Below, piece after piece: positions 37,101 through 48,891 of a stretch of 64,000 nucleotides of DNA. The notes below the pieces were generated by a model that was not told the DNA's origin, made no database searches, and was given only the letters and a program-made list of their open reading frames with translations. Positions within the stretch are counted from its first letter, which is position 1. Every line of letters begins with the position of its first letter. The DNA is taken from positions 2,604,001 to 2,668,000 of the forward strand of contig NC_068557.1 in NCBI RefSeq assembly GCF_022201045.2, given 5' to 3'. The position numbers and the translations under genes were made by a program. The DNA comes from Citrus sinensis. Lineage: Eukaryota > Streptophyta > Magnoliopsida > Sapindales > Rutaceae.

Positions 37101-38242
37101 TGGTTGGGACTATATCGAGGTGTAACGATCGCTTTACCGATGTGAGCTACCGGTAACCTTGAGTTGTCAGCTGTTACCACCACACGATTTCCCTTGTACT
37201 CAGAACAGTTTTGCAACTTCTGTCTATCACCCGTCATGTGATTTGAGCAGCCTGAGTCTACGATCCAATCATTCTCGTAGTTAATCTTTTCTGGTGTTGT
37301 TACCGTGAGAGCTAATTCTTCTTCCTCCATAGCGAGTAATGCTTCGGCATCCCAGCTATCTTCACTATCTTCTTTAGAACTAGAAGTAGCAATATTGCTT
37401 TCGGTAGACTTCTTTTTGGACCAACAATCTCTCTTCATGTGGCCCTTCTTCCCGCAATTGTAACATTCGCCATCAAACTTTCTATTACTGTCACGATTCT
37501 TCGAAGCTCCCCCTGGACGAGAGCCATTCCCTCCCTGATGACTTTTTGTCTGTTCACCAGTCTTTCTAGATCCGCCTTTGTTGTGCTGTCTTGAACCACC
37601 TCTGCTTTGGTTGGTGTAAAGCGCTTCCTCTTCACCCTTTAGTGAGACTCCTCCCATTTTCTTGGCCATAGTTTCTTGGCCTGTCAGCAAATTTTCAAAC
37701 TCAACAAGTGATGGTTGTGTCGGCCATCCTTGTACAGCAGCTACAAAGCTTCGGTATTCGGGTCTCAAGCCATGGACAATTATTCTTTTTATCCTGGCTT
37801 CCCCAATAGCAGCTGTCGGATCTAATTCTGAAATTTCACGGCATATCGACTTCACCTTGTGAAAGTATTGGGCAACCGCCATGTCGCGTTGCACCATTGA
37901 TAGAAGTTCATTCTCGAGAAGTTGCAATTTTGTATCGTTCCTCTTCGAAAAGAGTGTAGCGAAGGTGTCCCACGCTTCCTTCGGTGATTTAGCATCCCGA
38001 ATGTGCTCCAACATTTCTTCTTCTATTGTGGTCTTTAAAGCAAACATTGCTTTGCCTGCTTTAATTTTCCACTTCCGCAAGACGCCGTTAGCATCTTCCG
38101 CTGCCGGTTGTGTAACTTCACTACCACCGACAACCTCCCACAAGTCTTGACCTTGAAGGTAAGATTCTATACACGTTGCCCACGTGTTATAGTTTTGGTT
38201 GTTGAGCTTCTTGATTCCTCCAACAACTTGAAGATCACCCAT
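34145..38242 (-). CDS. Copia gag-pol polyprotein, 1365 aa, intact
   Basis: Domains in order: gag (about 1-250); zinc knuckle [14 protein letters not shown] (260-273); aspartic protease [13 protein letters not shown] (Asp about 329); pre-integrase HMRLGH and [10 protein letters not shown]; integrase core with Asp 526, Asp 589 (LRTDNGGEY) and Glu 625, matching the D,D-35-E pattern; reverse transcriptase with [11 protein letters not shown] (1043-1046 is YVDD); RNase H with [10 protein letters not shown] and STTEAEYRA. There is no stop or frameshift, and the length fits autonomous plant copia elements. The start ATG lies about 220 bases inside the 5' LTR. The polyprotein copies the element RNA into DNA and integrates it. 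The stop (TAA or TGA class) is at the PPT/LTR edge, so the frame runs almost into the 3' LTR. I did not assign a lineage. Confidence 0.96.
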   Translation of the reverse strand: MGDLQVVGGIKKLNNQNYNTWATCIESYLQGQDLWEVVGGSEVTQPAAEDANGVLRKWKIKAGKAMFALKTTIEEEMLEHIRDAKSPKEAWDTFATLFSKRNDTKLQLLENELLSMVQRDMAVAQYFHKVKSICREISELDPTAAIGEARIKRIIVHGLRPEYRSFVAAVQGWPTQPSLVEFENLLTGQETMAKKMGGVSLKGEEEALYTNQSRGGSRQHNKGGSRKTGEQTKSHQGGNGSRPGGASKNRDSNRKFDGECYNCGKKGHMKRDCWSKKKSTESNIATSSSKEDSEDSWDAEALLAMEEEELALTVTTPEKINYENDWIVDSGCSNHMTGDRQKLQNCSEYKGNRVVVTADNSRLPVAHIGKAIVTPRYSPNQVPLQDVYHVPGMKKNLLSVAQLTSSGHYVLFGPQNVKVFRDLKISENPTMEGRRLESVYVMSAESAYVDKTRRNETADLWHMRLGHVSYSKLSVMVKKSMLKGLPQLDVRTNTVCAGCQYGKAHQLPYEESKFKAKKPLELIHSDVFGPVKQPSIGGMRYMVTFIDDFSRYVWAFFMKEKSEAFSKFKEFKEIVEGEVEQKIRCLRTDNGGEYSSREFSQYLRECQIRHQYTCANTPQQNGVAERKNRHLAEICRSMLHAKNVPGRFWAEGMRTAAHVINKLPQPRLEFVSPFEKLWNKKPTVSYFRVFGCVCYVFVPDHLRSKIDKKAVRCIFVGYDNQRKGWKCCDPVDGRCYTSRDVVFDEASSWWTSEKEVLPDSKEFGDMLQQKMGEHTVQIHLSSAGDLCDSDSERRVTLNPWQSGVYRQPDEEGVPSETEESTPLRRSTRTRRPNPKYANAAIVEEATGIEPETFEEASQSSEWMTAMKDEITALEQNQTWELVPKPKDVKPISCRWVYKIKHCPDGSIERYKARLVARGFSQQYGLDYDETFSPVAKLTTVRVLLALAANKSWNLWQMDVKNAFLHGELDREIYMIQPMGFQNRGHPEYVCKLRKALYGLKQAPRAWYGKIAEFLTQSGYSVTSADSSLFAKANGERIAIVLVYVDDLIITGDDVEEIFRTKENLSVRFQMKELGQLKHFLGLEVDQTKEGIFLCQQKYAKDLLKKFGMLECKPISTPMEPNAKMCAHEGKDLEDASMYRQLVGSLIYLTLTRPDISYAVGVMSRYMQNPKKSHLEAVRRVLRYVKSTIDYGLLYKKGGNCKLVGYCDADYAGDHDTRRSTTGYMFTLGSGTISWCSKRQPTVSMSTTEAEYRAAAMAAQESTWLIQLMNDLHQPLDYTVLLYCDNQSAIRLAENPVFHARTKHVEVHYHFVREKVLQEEIEMRQVKTDEQIADLFTKSLSVGKFEHFRRQLGMIQRMGANIEGEC
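34151..34161 (-). promoter_or_regulatory. Polypurine tract of the copia element
   Basis: On the minus strand the bases next to the 3' LTR read TTGAGGGGGAG, the usual primer for plus-strand synthesis in Ty1/copia elements. Confidence 0.9.
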
Positions 38243-38446
38243 CGTATCGACAAGACTTTGACTACACCGAACAATCTTGAGTGACTACCGTGCAGAATAA
38301 TACACTACTCTTGACACAAAGAAGCTCCCTCTCAAGGTTTGTGATAACCCCAGCAATAATCTCAAGAAATCTTTTCTGATGTGGAAGATCAGTCAAAACT
38401 GCAACCACAGAGCATACTCGGAATTTCAAGAGACTTTACAACCAAT

Positions 38447-38458
38447 GCTCTGATACCA
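38447..38458 (-). promoter_or_regulatory. Copia primer-binding site (initiator Met tRNA)
   Basis: On the minus strand TGGTATCAGAGC begins two bases inside the 5' LTR. This word is complementary to the 3' end of plant initiator methionine tRNA, the usual primer of copia elements. Confidence 0.93.
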
Positions 38459-38460
38459 AA

Positions 38461-38874
38461 TGTTGAATCAAAATAGAGTAAAAACTCTAATTGATCAAGA
38501 AGAAGAAAAACTCTCTTTAGAATAATCTCACAAAATTGCAAAAAGAGAAGAACTCTTAAGAAAGCTTTCAAATGCTTATAATAAAGCTTTTTATTGTTGA
38601 ATAATAAAACTCAAATACAAATGAGGTATTTATAGGTTACAAGAAACAATCTAAACCACTCATTAAAATAACCACAAACTAATTTAAACCATTGAAATTA
38701 AACATGGGAAAAATACCTAATTTTCACCTAACTAAATTGATGTAAGCAATGACATCAAATTAATTTAGGTGTGGACTTATTTGGGCTAATATTCACCTAA
38801 CTAAATTGATGTAAGCAATGACATCAAATTAATTTAGGTGTGGACTTATTTGGGCTAATATTGACTTCTCAACA
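38461..38874 (-). repeat. Copia 5' LTR (right in window)
   Basis: 414 bp, apparently identical to 33737-34150 including both 69 bp inner repeats. It is the promoter-bearing LTR because the element reads on the minus strand. Confidence 0.95.
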
Positions 38875-39596
38875 TTGCTCACCATCAATTGTTCACCGCG
38901 ACATATCGAGCAACAACATTATACTTAACTCAAATTTGGAGGCATTTGTTGCTGACTTTGGCACTGCCAGGCTTCTACATGCTGATTCGTCCAATCGAAC
39001 TCTATTAGCAGGAACATATGGATATATAGCTCCAGGTTTACCCTTATGATATCTATTCTTCTCACGATCGATCCTTTACTTGCTTTAATTTAATTTTTTT
39101 TACTTTATATTGCAGTCATGTCACCTAACATCTCTCTTAAATAGATAGCCAGCTGGCTAGAGAAACTCACAAATGAAATTATCTCTTTTATTAGTGGGAA
39201 GCTACATTCTATGATTACATTTTTTTTTTTTGGGCAGAACTTGCCTACACCATGGCTATGACGGAGAAATGTGATGTTTATAGCTTTGGAGTGGTGACGC
39301 TTGAAGTATTAATGGGAAAGCACCCAAGGGACCTTCTTTCATCATTGTCATCATCATCTGATCCAAAAATCATGCTGATTGATGTTTTAGACCCACGTCT
39401 TCCACCTCCAGTTGATCGAAAGGTTATTCGAGATATTCTTCTTGCTTCAACAATTTCATTTGCATGCTTGCAATCGAACCCAAAGTCTCGACCTACAATG
39501 CAATCAGTGTCTCAAGAATTTCTCATCACTCGCAAGACTCCATTGGTAAAGCATGCTGCTATTCAAGATATTTCCATCTCACAACTTAGAAACTAA

Positions 39597-40897
39597 TAAA
39601 AGGATGATCAATATAATTGCTAATCTTAAATGTATTTCGTTGGTAGCATTTTGTAAAACTTTGGTGAGGGTGAATTTTGGTTTCATGAAAGCGTTGCCTT
39701 TCTTGAATAAAAATGAAAGTAACTCTTCTAAAGTGAAATTGGTGCTTCCAATCTAAACTATTAAATCTTTAATTATTTTTTCTGTGTGAATTGCATGTGC
39801 AAATAAGGTCAGCAAGTTTTGCTATTGTGCTAAGTCATATTTGTTATTAATGTATTGTAACTTTTAACAAATAACTACTTTAGAACAAAAATGTAATTAT
39901 AAAATAAAAGTTGGGAGTGTATAATCAATATAAATTTTAACTAATAATTTTGACAAAATAATAAAAATATTATAGGCTTATCGTCGTACAAGTGTGAGAT
40001 CAAATCAACAAACAAGATACTCAAAGGCAACAAACAAGAGACATGCAAATTTAGTGATCTCTGTTTGTGTGAGGCTAAGGGTCAATTTTGGAATTATTGT
40101 TCAAATAGTCAAAATTGATTGTTTGAAAAGCGACAAACGTGTGTGCGTTGCTGTTCGGTAAATTATATTAATTTGACACTTAAAAATTAAGAAAAAAAAA
40201 AGAATATTCTGGATTAAACCAACTTGGAGAGGTTGCACTTGTAATATCTATTCTTAAAAAATTAAAAAAAAAAAAAGATAAATTATATAGCCCGAAAAGA
40301 CCTTGACTCCAAAAGTAGTCTCTACTTCAATCTGTGGAAAATTTTGATACAATTAAGTTCTAAATTTTTCCACAAGATAATTGATGTTGGTGGTACACGA
40401 TAAACACGTCTGCCTAGGTTTGTGGGAAAACTGGAATAGATTACAAAGACTGGAATAAATTATAATAAGGCTAAGCAATAAGACCTGGTGCTCAAATTCT
40501 AAAAGTATTACAAAGACTTTTGGTACCTTCCTTAAATTCACTTTATACTTGAATAGCCATATCTGTTCTTGTGATTTCCTCAAGGAAAAAAGATAATATG
40601 GATCATTTAACTCAGCCTTTTCAACTTTTGATTTGCTTTCAGCTATTGCACTTATATTTTCAGTTTTTTTTTTCAGATTAATTAGTAACATACAGTAATA
40701 TATTCTAATTTGGACACTGCTAGCTTCTTCTAGATGATTAAACATGGAATTGAGACATCTTCTGCTCTGGGTTGTGGAACCAAAGTTACTCCTATCGTTA
40801 TAAGCACTCAGTATAGTTTGGAATTTTACAAAACTGGCGACAAATTCACCAATTAACAAGTCTCCATAACAAGATTATGAGCTAGTATTAGTAACAA
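39597..40897. other. Spacer with rearranged module pieces and an unshared block
   Basis: 39597-40380 is built from pieces of RLK 3' flank and of the AG-peptide/RLK spacer. 40390-40880 has parts resembling 55728-55800 (ACACGATAAACRCGTCTGCC) and 52265-52325 (TTTGGAATTTTACAAAACTG). A 168-codon minus-strand frame spans 40353-40859 but begins and ends in repeat sequence and matches no family I know, so it is not called as a gene. Confidence 0.5.
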
Positions 40898-41540
40898 GAC
40901 TTTGGCACTGCCAGGCTTCTGTATGCTGATTCGTCCAATCGAACTCTATTAGCAGGAACATATGGATATATAGCTCCAGGTTTACCCTTATGATATCTAT
41001 TCTTCTCATGATCGATCCTTTATTTGGTTCAATTTTATTTTATTTTGCTTTATATTGCAGTCATATCCCATAACATCTCTCTTAAATAGATAGCCAGCTG
41101 GCTAGAGAAACTCACAAATGGAGTTATCTCTTTTATTAGTGGGAAGCTACATTCTATGATTACATTTTTTTTTTGGGCCAGAACTTGCCTACACCATGGT
41201 TATGACGGAGAAATGTGATGTTTATAGCTTTGGAGTGGTGACGCTTGAAGTATTAATGGGAAAGCATCCAAGGGACCTTCTTTCGTCATTATCATCATCA
41301 TCTGATCCAAAAATCATGTTGATTGATGTTTTAGACCAACGTCTTCCACCTCCAGTTGATCAAAAGGTTATTCAAGATATACTTCTTGCTTCAACAATTT
41401 CATTTGCATGCTTGCAATCGAACCCAAAGTCTCGACCTACAATGCAATATGTGTCTCAAGAATTTCTCATCACTCGCAAGACTCCATTGGTAAAGCATGC
41501 TGCTATTCAAGATATTTCCATCTCACAACTTAGAAACTAA
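40898..41540 (+). pseudogene. RLK fragment C': 3' end of kinase only
   Basis: It begins in the middle of the DFG motif (GAC TTT GGC, 40898), continues to the exon 2 donor at 40979 and has exon 3 at 41182-41540, encoding the APE helix to the C-terminus ([20 protein letters not shown] to ISISQLRN). Everything upstream is absent. The ISQLRN ending is shared with copy C, so it is probably a partial duplicate of C's tail. Confidence 0.85.
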
Positions 41541-43297
41541 TAGAGGATGATCAATATAATTGCTAATCTTAAATGTATTTCGTTGGTAGTATTTTGTAAA
41601 ACTTTGGTAAGGGTGAATATTGGTTTCATGAAACCGTTGTCTTTTTTCCTCACATACTTTCGATGCTTTTCCAAAATCTTAATGGCTTTCGAAGTCTTCA
41701 TCTTGAGTTGAATTCCACCAAATTTTCTCTTTTCAGGTTTCATTTACACCAAATTTTCTCCATTATCCATTCGCAAATGAATATTGAATCACCTTAGGAA
41801 TATGCAAAACCTGTGAGGTTGATACAAAGTAATTAACAAATCTTGGTTTGCCGACAATTGATTGTAGTCAGTTCCAAACTCTTTTCATTATCTTCTGAGA
41901 GCAACTTGAATCTTTTAACTGATGAAGAAGATACTCAAAAATACAAACAAGAGCAATAAATTAATAACAAAGGCAACAAACAAGAGACATGCAAATTTAG
42001 AGTGCTCTCTCCGTGTGAAATTAAATAAAATAATTTACCGAACAATAATTCCAGAATTATATAGCCCCGAAAGACCTTCACTTGTAACTAAATTATATAG
42101 CCCCAAAAGACTCCAAAAGAAATCTACTTCAATCTTTGGAAAATTTTGATACAAGTTCTAAATTTTCCACAAGATATCCCAAAGTGTAATCTTAAATGTA
42201 TTTCGTTGGTAGTATTTTGTAAAACTTTGGTAAGGGTGAATATTGGTTTCATGAAACCGTTGTCTTTCTTGAATAAAAATGAAAGTAACTCTTCTATAGT
42301 GAAATTGGTGCTTCCAATCTAAACTATTAAATCTTTAGTTATTTTTCTGTGTGAATTGCAAGTGCAAATAAGGTCAGCAAGTTTTAATATCGGTAAATTA
42401 TATTAATTTGACACTTAAAAATTAAGGAAAAAAAAAGAATATTCTGGATTAAACCAACTTGGAGAGGTTGCACTTATGTAATATCTATCCTTAAAAAATT
42501 AAAAAAAAAAGATAAATTATATAGCCCGAAAAGACCTTGACTCCAAAAGTAGTCTCTACTTCAATCTGTGGAAAATTTTGATACAATTAAGTTCTAAATT
42601 TTTCCACAAGATAATTGTTGTTGGTGGTGTCTGGCTCGTTTTAGACGTTTAGAAATTGTTAGAAATTGTTAAGAAAAAAAAAAGAATATTCTGGATTAAA
42701 CCAACTTGGAGAGTTTGCACTTATGTAATATCTATCCTTAAAAAATTTTAAAAAAAGATAAATTATATAGCCCGAAAAGACCTTGACTCCAAAAGTAGTC
42801 TCTACTTCAATCTGTGGTGTACACAAAATATAAATTATTAACCAAATTTTTTATTTTTTGATTATTTTTATCGCCAGAATGACACAAAATATAAATTTAT
42901 AGGGTAGAAAATAACAAAACAAATAAAAAATTATAGTACTAATTATTTTACAATGGTAATTCTGTCAATTTGATAGATAATTGATACAAATAGTAAACTT
43001 AAGGTGAAAAATAAAAAATTGAATAAATTTAAATTTTCAAAGTATTTTTTTCTGTGTGAATTGCAAGTGCAAATAAGGTCAGCAAGTTTTGCTATTGTGC
43101 TTAGGAAATCTTCTTCCATCCACATTATTTTTATAAATTAATATCGTGTGCAATAATTATTGTAACTCATGAGTTCTCAGAACTGTAAATAAGAGTGGGA
43201 ATATTTCCATATTGTGGCATGACATGGGCTTTTCTTCCCAATCAAATTTTAAAAAATTTTGAATTCTCTATTTCACTATTTAATTGAGTAGACTGCA
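41541..43297. repeat. Scrambled spacer with a three-copy repeat
   Basis: A block with AAAGAATATTCTGGATTAAA, CACTTNTGTAATATCTAT and AAAAGTAGTCTCTACTTCAA occurs at about 40188-40340, 42421-42580 and 42666-42822. RLK 3'-flank sequence (AAATGTATTTCGTTGGTAGT) occurs at 41569 and again at 42190. The region is a patchwork of module pieces and no gene was seen. Confidence 0.7.
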
Positions 43298-43483
43298 GAT
43301 ATAAATGTAGACAAATTATTAGCCTAACTTCACAGAAGTTTCATTGCAAGTCGTTTTGCATTGGCGCATAAGAGTGATCAATTGAATAGGAACGGCAATG
43401 TTGAAGTTGATATGATAAAAGTGAAAATGGCTAGATATTCCGCAAAGTCTAAAATTCAAGAAATTGAAGCACCAATCAAGTGA
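43298..43483 (+). other. Second conserved exon-like fragment, copy 3
   Basis: Same fragment as 22838-23023, ending EIEAPIK plus TGA at 43481-43483. A small change (AAATTATTAGCC for AAATCGTTAGCC) alters the first residues. Identity unknown. Confidence 0.35.
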
Positions 43484-44024
43484 TCAAATTCTCTCATGTA
43501 ATTAATTATCATCAATTGGCTTGAAGGTCATCAAGAGTTACTGGATTGACAAATTAAATACATTGCTTCTTTCATAAATGGTAAAGAAATAAAATATAAG
43601 ACTTAGGTCATGTTCAGTATTTAGGTATTGTAATTTCTAAGTTATAACCATTGTGAAACAAAAGTTGTAACTATAAAATAAAAGGTGGGAGTGTATAATC
43701 AATATAACTTTTAACTATAATTTTGATTAAAAAATTATAAAGATATTATAGGCTTCTCATCATATAAGTGTGGGATCAAATCAACTTAACTTTTATACCA
43801 CAATTGGCAGTACTGACTATATAATTTTGTGCTATAACTTAGAAAATTATAACTACCCAACATCGATACCAAACAAGACCTTAGTCTGCAAGCATCTATC
43901 ATTTCCTTCCTTGTTTTAAAATACTAGTCGTATTAAGTCTTGAACTTGAATCAATCTAACGGTACAGAGTTTTTTCCAAGTTCCATCAGCAGCAAATTTT
44001 CCTTTGCTTCCTCTGTTTCTTCAG

Positions 44025-44132
44025 ATAAACGCCACTAAAGATATCAAAATTATTGCTTGTTTGTTTCTGGATTTTAGCTATCGGTATGATACATCCGCTG
44101 AGACCCCGGGTGCATTTTTTCCTGCTCACTAA
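44025..44132 (+). other. Conserved exon-like fragment, copy 3
   Basis: Same frame as 9164-9286, with INATKDIKIIACLFLDFSYR and a 15 bp in-frame deletion near the end (FFPAH plus stop). Keeping the frame despite the deletion is the only hint of coding function. Confidence 0.4.
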
Positions 44133-44364
44133 CCAACCAATATGAATTCTTGAAAAAGAACCATAAAAAAAAATGATTCTTTTATTCATATTTCTCCAGA
44201 GAGAAAGAAGAAACAAATAATTAAGAGCTGAAATTATGTAACAGTAATTATCAAGAAGTTAAATATGGCAATACCTAATATACAAGTTACCTACGGTTGA
44301 TCACTTGTAATATTATGATACAATTATCTACGGTTAATCCATGCATGGTTCACTTGTAATTTAT

Positions 44365-45790
44365 TGTCTTTTTATTTTAGTTTTTCAATTATTATTATTA
44401 ATAATATTTTAGTTTCTTTAGTAAAAGAGAGGAATTATTTAGTCCGGAATCCTAGAATTCGGACGCACGGTGGGTTCCAACATATATGCAGTAGATAAAT
44501 AAAGAGAGCAAAGGCTGTTGGATTGCAATACAGAGTTTTCTAGATAATTTCCTAATAAAGTATATTTATCTCATCATAATTAGTTTTGGTGGTTTATAAA
44601 TGTTGAAAGTGTAAATTTTGAAATTTCACCTACTTTTAATTAAATTTTAAATAACCTAAGATAAATTTTCATGATCGAAAAAAGCAGATAATTATTTGAG
44701 GAACCATGTTATGATACATTATAATGTATCATATATTAACCTATTCCAACAATGTAAAACTTGATTCAATAAAACTACGATTGAATTTACAAAAATAACT
44801 TTGGATTTGATGCATCATACATTATCATTATAAATTATCCTAGCAACATCCTAATTTAATAATCACTTTTAGAATAAGTTTACTATTTATTTTTTGTAAA
44901 AAGATTTTTTTTATTCCTTTACATACAATAAATATATAATTTATTCTAGCTCAACCAAAGATGTCTATTCTTAAATGAAATAAGATTTCATAATGTCGTT
45001 ATCTAAAATTTCTGAATTATTTAAGAGTAAAATTAATAAAATAATTTACACAATTGAATGCCAATAATATTGTAAGGTTATATTTATGATAACGATTAAT
45101 AATCTCATTAATTTCTGATAAAGTTATAAAAAATTATTTAAAAATTTAGAAAAGCTATTACAAATAGTTTTGTTTCTAAAGTTAAATTTATTTATTTTTA
45201 AATTAAATGTAAATTTTTAGGGAGATAATAATAAAGTAATTTAGAAAGGAAAAATGAAAAGAAAAGGAAAGACGACCATAACCGTTTGGACCTTAGCGGC
45301 TAGTTTGTCAGTAAAGCAACTGAGTCAAAATTTTCTTTAATCAACGAAACAACAGCACAACGACTTTTGAAGAAGGTAAGTGTAAGTTATATTACATGTA
45401 ACTTAAGGCTTCCATTGAAGAATTAAAACTCACTACTGTGCGCCACGTGTCGGCCTATGTTCCTCTTTGTCGGTTACGTCGCTCTGCTCTCAACGATCTT
45501 TGTGTTTTTCATGTTTTATTTTTTCGAAAGACTTAACGATCTTTGTTTACTTTATGTCTAAAGAGCAAGCTCTCCTCAACTCACAGCCGTTAGATTAGAT
45601 TATTTTAGCTATTCGACGGCCAAAAAGGTAACAAGACTAAAAGTAAAGGGAGACGTTGTGGGATCCGCTTGAATGATGGAAACCCGACACGTCGCTATCA
45701 AATTTCTTTTTAAAATATGTGGTGGTAGTTAAGTCCCTAAATTTTTGAAACATCATAAGTAAAGACATATCTTGCAAAAATATTCATAGA
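44365..45790 (+). repeat. Duplicated non-coding segment with G-box, copy 4
   Basis: Matches 10016-11200. The G-box CCACGTGT (45443-45450) is kept. This copy has an added AT-rich block of about 150-180 bp around 44690-44855 that is absent from copies 1 and 2. It also has a small palindromic insert (TAAGTTATATTACATGTAAC near 45382) and a short local duplication of CTTAACGATCTTTGT near 45530. Confidence 0.7.
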
Positions 45791-46536
45791 AGTCCTATCC
45801 TTAGAATTTGTTAAAGAATCACAAGTAAAATCAATCATTTAACCGTTAAATATTCGAAAATCGGCTTACAGATAAACTTATTTATCTCCATGTTTTGAGA
45901 AACATATTAGTAAACTTTCAACAAAACTTGACAATATATACGATATAATTCATAACATAACTTACTAATTCAACATGAAAATGATATAAATTAAATTAAT
46001 AAATTTAAATTAATCTCAAATTACACAAGTATTAATCTTATAAAAAATATATAATTTATTTACTAACATGTTTGGCTTTAGATTTTTTTTCAATATTATA
46101 TATGACATGATAACTATGGTAATAATCATATAAGTCCTCAATAATATTTAAATAAAAAATATTAAACGGGTGAAAATTAAAACAAAATCCAATTTAAAGA
46201 TATGTTAATCATGCTTTTATCAATCGTGTGCTAAATTAGTGTTTTAAGCTTTTTAGCTTGGCCGAACTTGTGCCGCCCAAAATTTTCACGAGGAAGAATA
46301 CCATAAATAATCCAACCTAAACTACTACAACAGGGACTCTGCAAAAATATTATCTTTCACTTATAACCTTTTATTTAAATTTTTGTAGACATTAGGGACC
46401 TTCTTGCTATTATCTCAAAAGAAATCAGGTTCTTCAAGCCTATAAATACAAAACCAAAACAAGATATAATTTGGAGAAAAGAAGATTCATATCACAAAAT
46501 CAAAATCTCTCACACTCTTTAAGTTCTAATACAGCG

Positions 46537-46743
46537 ATGGCGCAGGTTAGTATTTGCAGATCTGTGGCTTTGATTCTCTTCATTGCAGCAGTTCTCTTAA
46601 TGACAGCTATCGTCAGTGCACAGGATGTCGACCTGGCACCGTCGCCGAGCATGGACGCCAGAGCTGCGTTCCCCGTGACTGTTTCCGCTGGCTTTGTTTG
46701 CTCCTTACTCTTCTTCTCAGTCATTACTCTACTATTGCAGTAA
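46537..46743 (+). CDS. Arabinogalactan peptide (AG-peptide), copy 3
   Basis: 68 residues: signal peptide ending about TAIVSA, core QDVDLAPSPSMDARAAF, and a hydrophobic tail ending SVITLLLQ. Differences from copies 1 and 2 include Ser for Ala at residue 9, Val-Leu-Leu for Leu-Leu-Ser in the signal peptide, and Arg for Gly close to the likely GPI attachment region. An upstream in-frame ATG at 46471 exists but is not shared by the other copies, so 46537 is the likely start. A TATAAATAC box lies about 100 bases upstream. The next gene is the only intact RLK (copy D), 2.1 kb downstream on the same strand. Confidence 0.85.
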   Translation: MAQVSICRSVALILFIAAVLLMTAIVSAQDVDLAPSPSMDARAAFPVTVSAGFVCSLLFFSVITLLLQ

Positions 46744-48891
46744 TAGGTTCTTGAGAGACTTGAGAGACTCAGATTTTATATTTTATATTTTATATTTTAT
46801 TTTTATTATTAGGATATTTATTACTTTTGAAATTTTGGGTATTTTTTTAATTGCTATTTGGTGGGAGTGCCGAGTCCATGTGTTTGAGTTGCTGTGAGTG
46901 AGAATATTAGTTTTAATAATTCGATTATTTTTCCTCTAATCTTTGGTTAGGATTGTATTTTCTTTTTATTTTTTTTACGGTCTTGATATTATATTATATT
47001 TTAATTATAAAAATTGGATTTATTATTTATCATTTTGCTTCTCTCTTTAAGTATATTTAGATGGTTAAAATCTAAAGTTAATTGAAAATCTATTGCAAAT
47101 TAATAATTCAAAATCCGTGTCATTATTTTAAGGCAAAAATTTATCAAGAAAAATTGAACTGGGATAGTTTTATGTAGTTTCATACTTTCAATTTCAAATG
47201 GGCTGGTTTAATAATTAGACCATCTACTTTCATCATACTTATCTTGAAATTCAAATCTTTCCACACATACTTTTTGTGCTTTTTCCAAAATCTGATTTGG
47301 ATTCAACCATATCTGTTTTTCTTTTTCTTTTTTTTTTTCAGGTTTCATTTACACCAAATTTTCTCCATTATCCATTCGCAAATGAATATTGAATCACCTT
47401 AGGAATGTGCAAAACCTGTGAAGTTAACAAATCTTGGTTTGCAGACAATTGATTGTAATCAGTTCCCAACTCTTTTCATTATCTTCTGAAAGCAACTTGC
47501 ATCTTTTGAGGTTAACTGATGAAGAAGATACTCAAAAATACAAACAAGAAATTAAAAACAAAGGCAACAAGCAAGAGACATGCAAATTTACAGTGCCCTC
47601 TCTGTGTGGGGCTAATGGTCAATTTTGGAATTATCGTTCGAATAGTCAAAATTGATTGTTTGAAATTAACTACAAACGTGCTGTTCGGTAAATTATTTTA
47701 TTTGACTTCAGCCCGAGATATATTAATTTGGCACTTAAAAATTAAGGAAAAAAAAGAATATTCTGGATTAAACGAAACTTGAAAATTAAGAAGCTACACT
47801 TGTAAACCAATTATATAGCCCGGAAAGACCTTGACTCCAAAAGAAATCTACTTCAATCTTTGGAAAATTTTGATACAAGTTCTAAATTTTCCACGAGATA
47901 TCCCAAAATGTAATTTTCAAACAATTGTTGTTGGTGTTGTCGAGCTCGTTTTAGACGTTTAGGAATTGTTAGAACTCGTATAAGGACAATGACTTCTTGA
48001 GTCATGAATCAGTCTTCGTTTACTGATTATTTGATTATTTTTATTGCCACAATGACACAAATTACCAATTTATAGAGTAGAAAATAACTTGTCATGAATA
48101 GAAGAAGACCATTTATTTATACATGGAATTATGGATTAATAAAAGTCTTTGCTCCTCCAAAACCAATTTTTATTGATTATTTTATTATTTGATTATATAT
48201 GTTGGACCAAAAATAAAATAAGCCTAATAAAACCCAAATAAATTTAATCTCAATAAGGCTCATTTAATAAATTTTCTCTCAATTAAACGCACAAAGTGCT
48301 GGACAAATCACCTAAAATGATCCTCCTAATTAATAAGATTTTAAAGCCCAAAAGATGTCAACAATAATAATAATAGTATTTAATTTTTTTTTTTTGGTGG
48401 ATGATTGATACCAATTATAAACTTAGAATAAAAAAATTGAATGAATTTAAAATTTTATATTACTTTTGATAACAAGATAAATATAAATAGATGACTAATA
48501 ATTTTTCTACAATTAATCCTAATTCTTCATTTTTGAATTTGAGTGGCCAACAAATAAAATTATTTGAAAACTACTCTATCCTGAGAGTTATTGGTAGATG
48601 TGTGATTGCTAACCACCAGAAAAAATAACAAAAAAGAAATTTAATTGAGGAAAATCAAATATCTATAAAGATTTGTACCAATCATGTACACAAATCAAAC
48701 TCCCTCAGTGTTCTAAAGTGTAAAGGCCAGAGAAGACCTTGACTCACTATTGTGTTTGAAAACGAGTGTTGCTATTCAACGCGGGAAGAAGATGATTATG
48801 GGCCTGCTCATGGTGTCCTTTTCCTGGGTTAAAGTGTCTATATGAACTTTATAAGAACTTGCAGAATCCAATCAACCGAAAATTTACAATC
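46744..48891 (+). other. Module spacer between AG-peptide 3 and RLK D
   Basis: Contains one copy of the 130 bp block (47050-47155), the GATGAAGAAGATACTC block (47519), and a region shared with 62160-62424. The RLK upstream region has CCTTGACTCACTATTGTG (48737) and a weakened TATA position (TCTATATGAAC, about 48836). No gene was seen. Confidence 0.6.
48200..48363. mobile_element. Possible small TG...CA element, 164 bp
   Basis: A block beginning TGTTGGACCAAAAATAAAAT and ending GATGTCAACA replaces spacer sequence found in the RLK A module (near 19463). Its ends are a short inverted repeat (TGTTG/CAACA) as in LTRs. No exact target duplication was found, so it may be a solo LTR, a TRIM piece or an unrelated indel. 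Its first 28 bases recur at 62397-62424. Confidence 0.35.

Larger units (their letters stand above)
33737..38874 (-). mobile_element. Complete Ty1/copia retrotransposon, 5138 bp
   Basis: Two 414 bp LTRs (33737-34150 and 38461-38874) start TGTTGAATCA and end CTTCTCAACA. They appear identical by eye. Target duplications TTGCT lie at 33732-33736 and 38875-38879. A primer-binding site and a polypurine tract sit at the proper inner edges, and one uninterrupted gag-pol frame of 1365 codons fills the middle on the minus strand. All parts needed for an autonomous element are present. It is inserted in the kinase exon of RLK C; the uninterrupted sequence is seen in copies A, B and D. Confidence 0.97.
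31989..39596 (+). pseudogene. RLK copy C: rearranged and split by a copia element
   Basis: Exon 1 is 31989-32421. Exon 2 starts at 32667 and is interrupted at 33737-38874 by a retrotransposon, resuming at 38880 and ending at 39035. Exon 3 is 39238-39596. The LRR region is longer than in A, B and D (two or three extra repeats, for example [11 protein letters not shown] twice) but ends early. At 33113-33187 the word GATACAACCAA occurs three times with an inverted ACTTCTGGTA/TACCAGAAGT pair, and the frame is lost (TGA at 33155-33157). The membrane helix and kinase N-lobe follow in another frame ([20 protein letters not shown]). The retrotransposon sits between HHDC and the HRD catalytic loop, so reading through gives an abrupt stop in LTR sequence (33799-33801). 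The downstream part keeps an intact DFG, activation segment and C-lobe. Confidence 0.85.

Noticed and set aside
34178..38150. Several plus-strand open frames within the copia element
   Set aside because: They are antisense shadows of the intact minus-strand gag-pol.
38447..38458. tRNA-like words near the copia LTRs considered as tRNA genes
   Set aside because: Only the 12-14 base primer-binding complement is present; no cloverleaf can be formed.
40353..40859. Minus-strand open frame of 168 codons
   Set aside because: It starts and ends in module repeats, has no recognisable motif, and partial copies of its DNA at 52265 and 55728 do not keep the frame. Kept only as a described block.
44690..44855. 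AT-rich block unique to G-box segment copy 4, considered as a MITE
   Set aside because: Only a short GATAATT-like inverted end and no target duplication could be found. It may be an ordinary indel.
47519..47782. Open frame starting MKKILKNTNKKLKTKATSKR, also at 41922 and 61789
   Set aside because: The copies diverge by frameshifts after about 50 codons and the 19088 and 26950 copies are not open. Lysine-rich low complexity in a spacer repeat is more likely non-coding.
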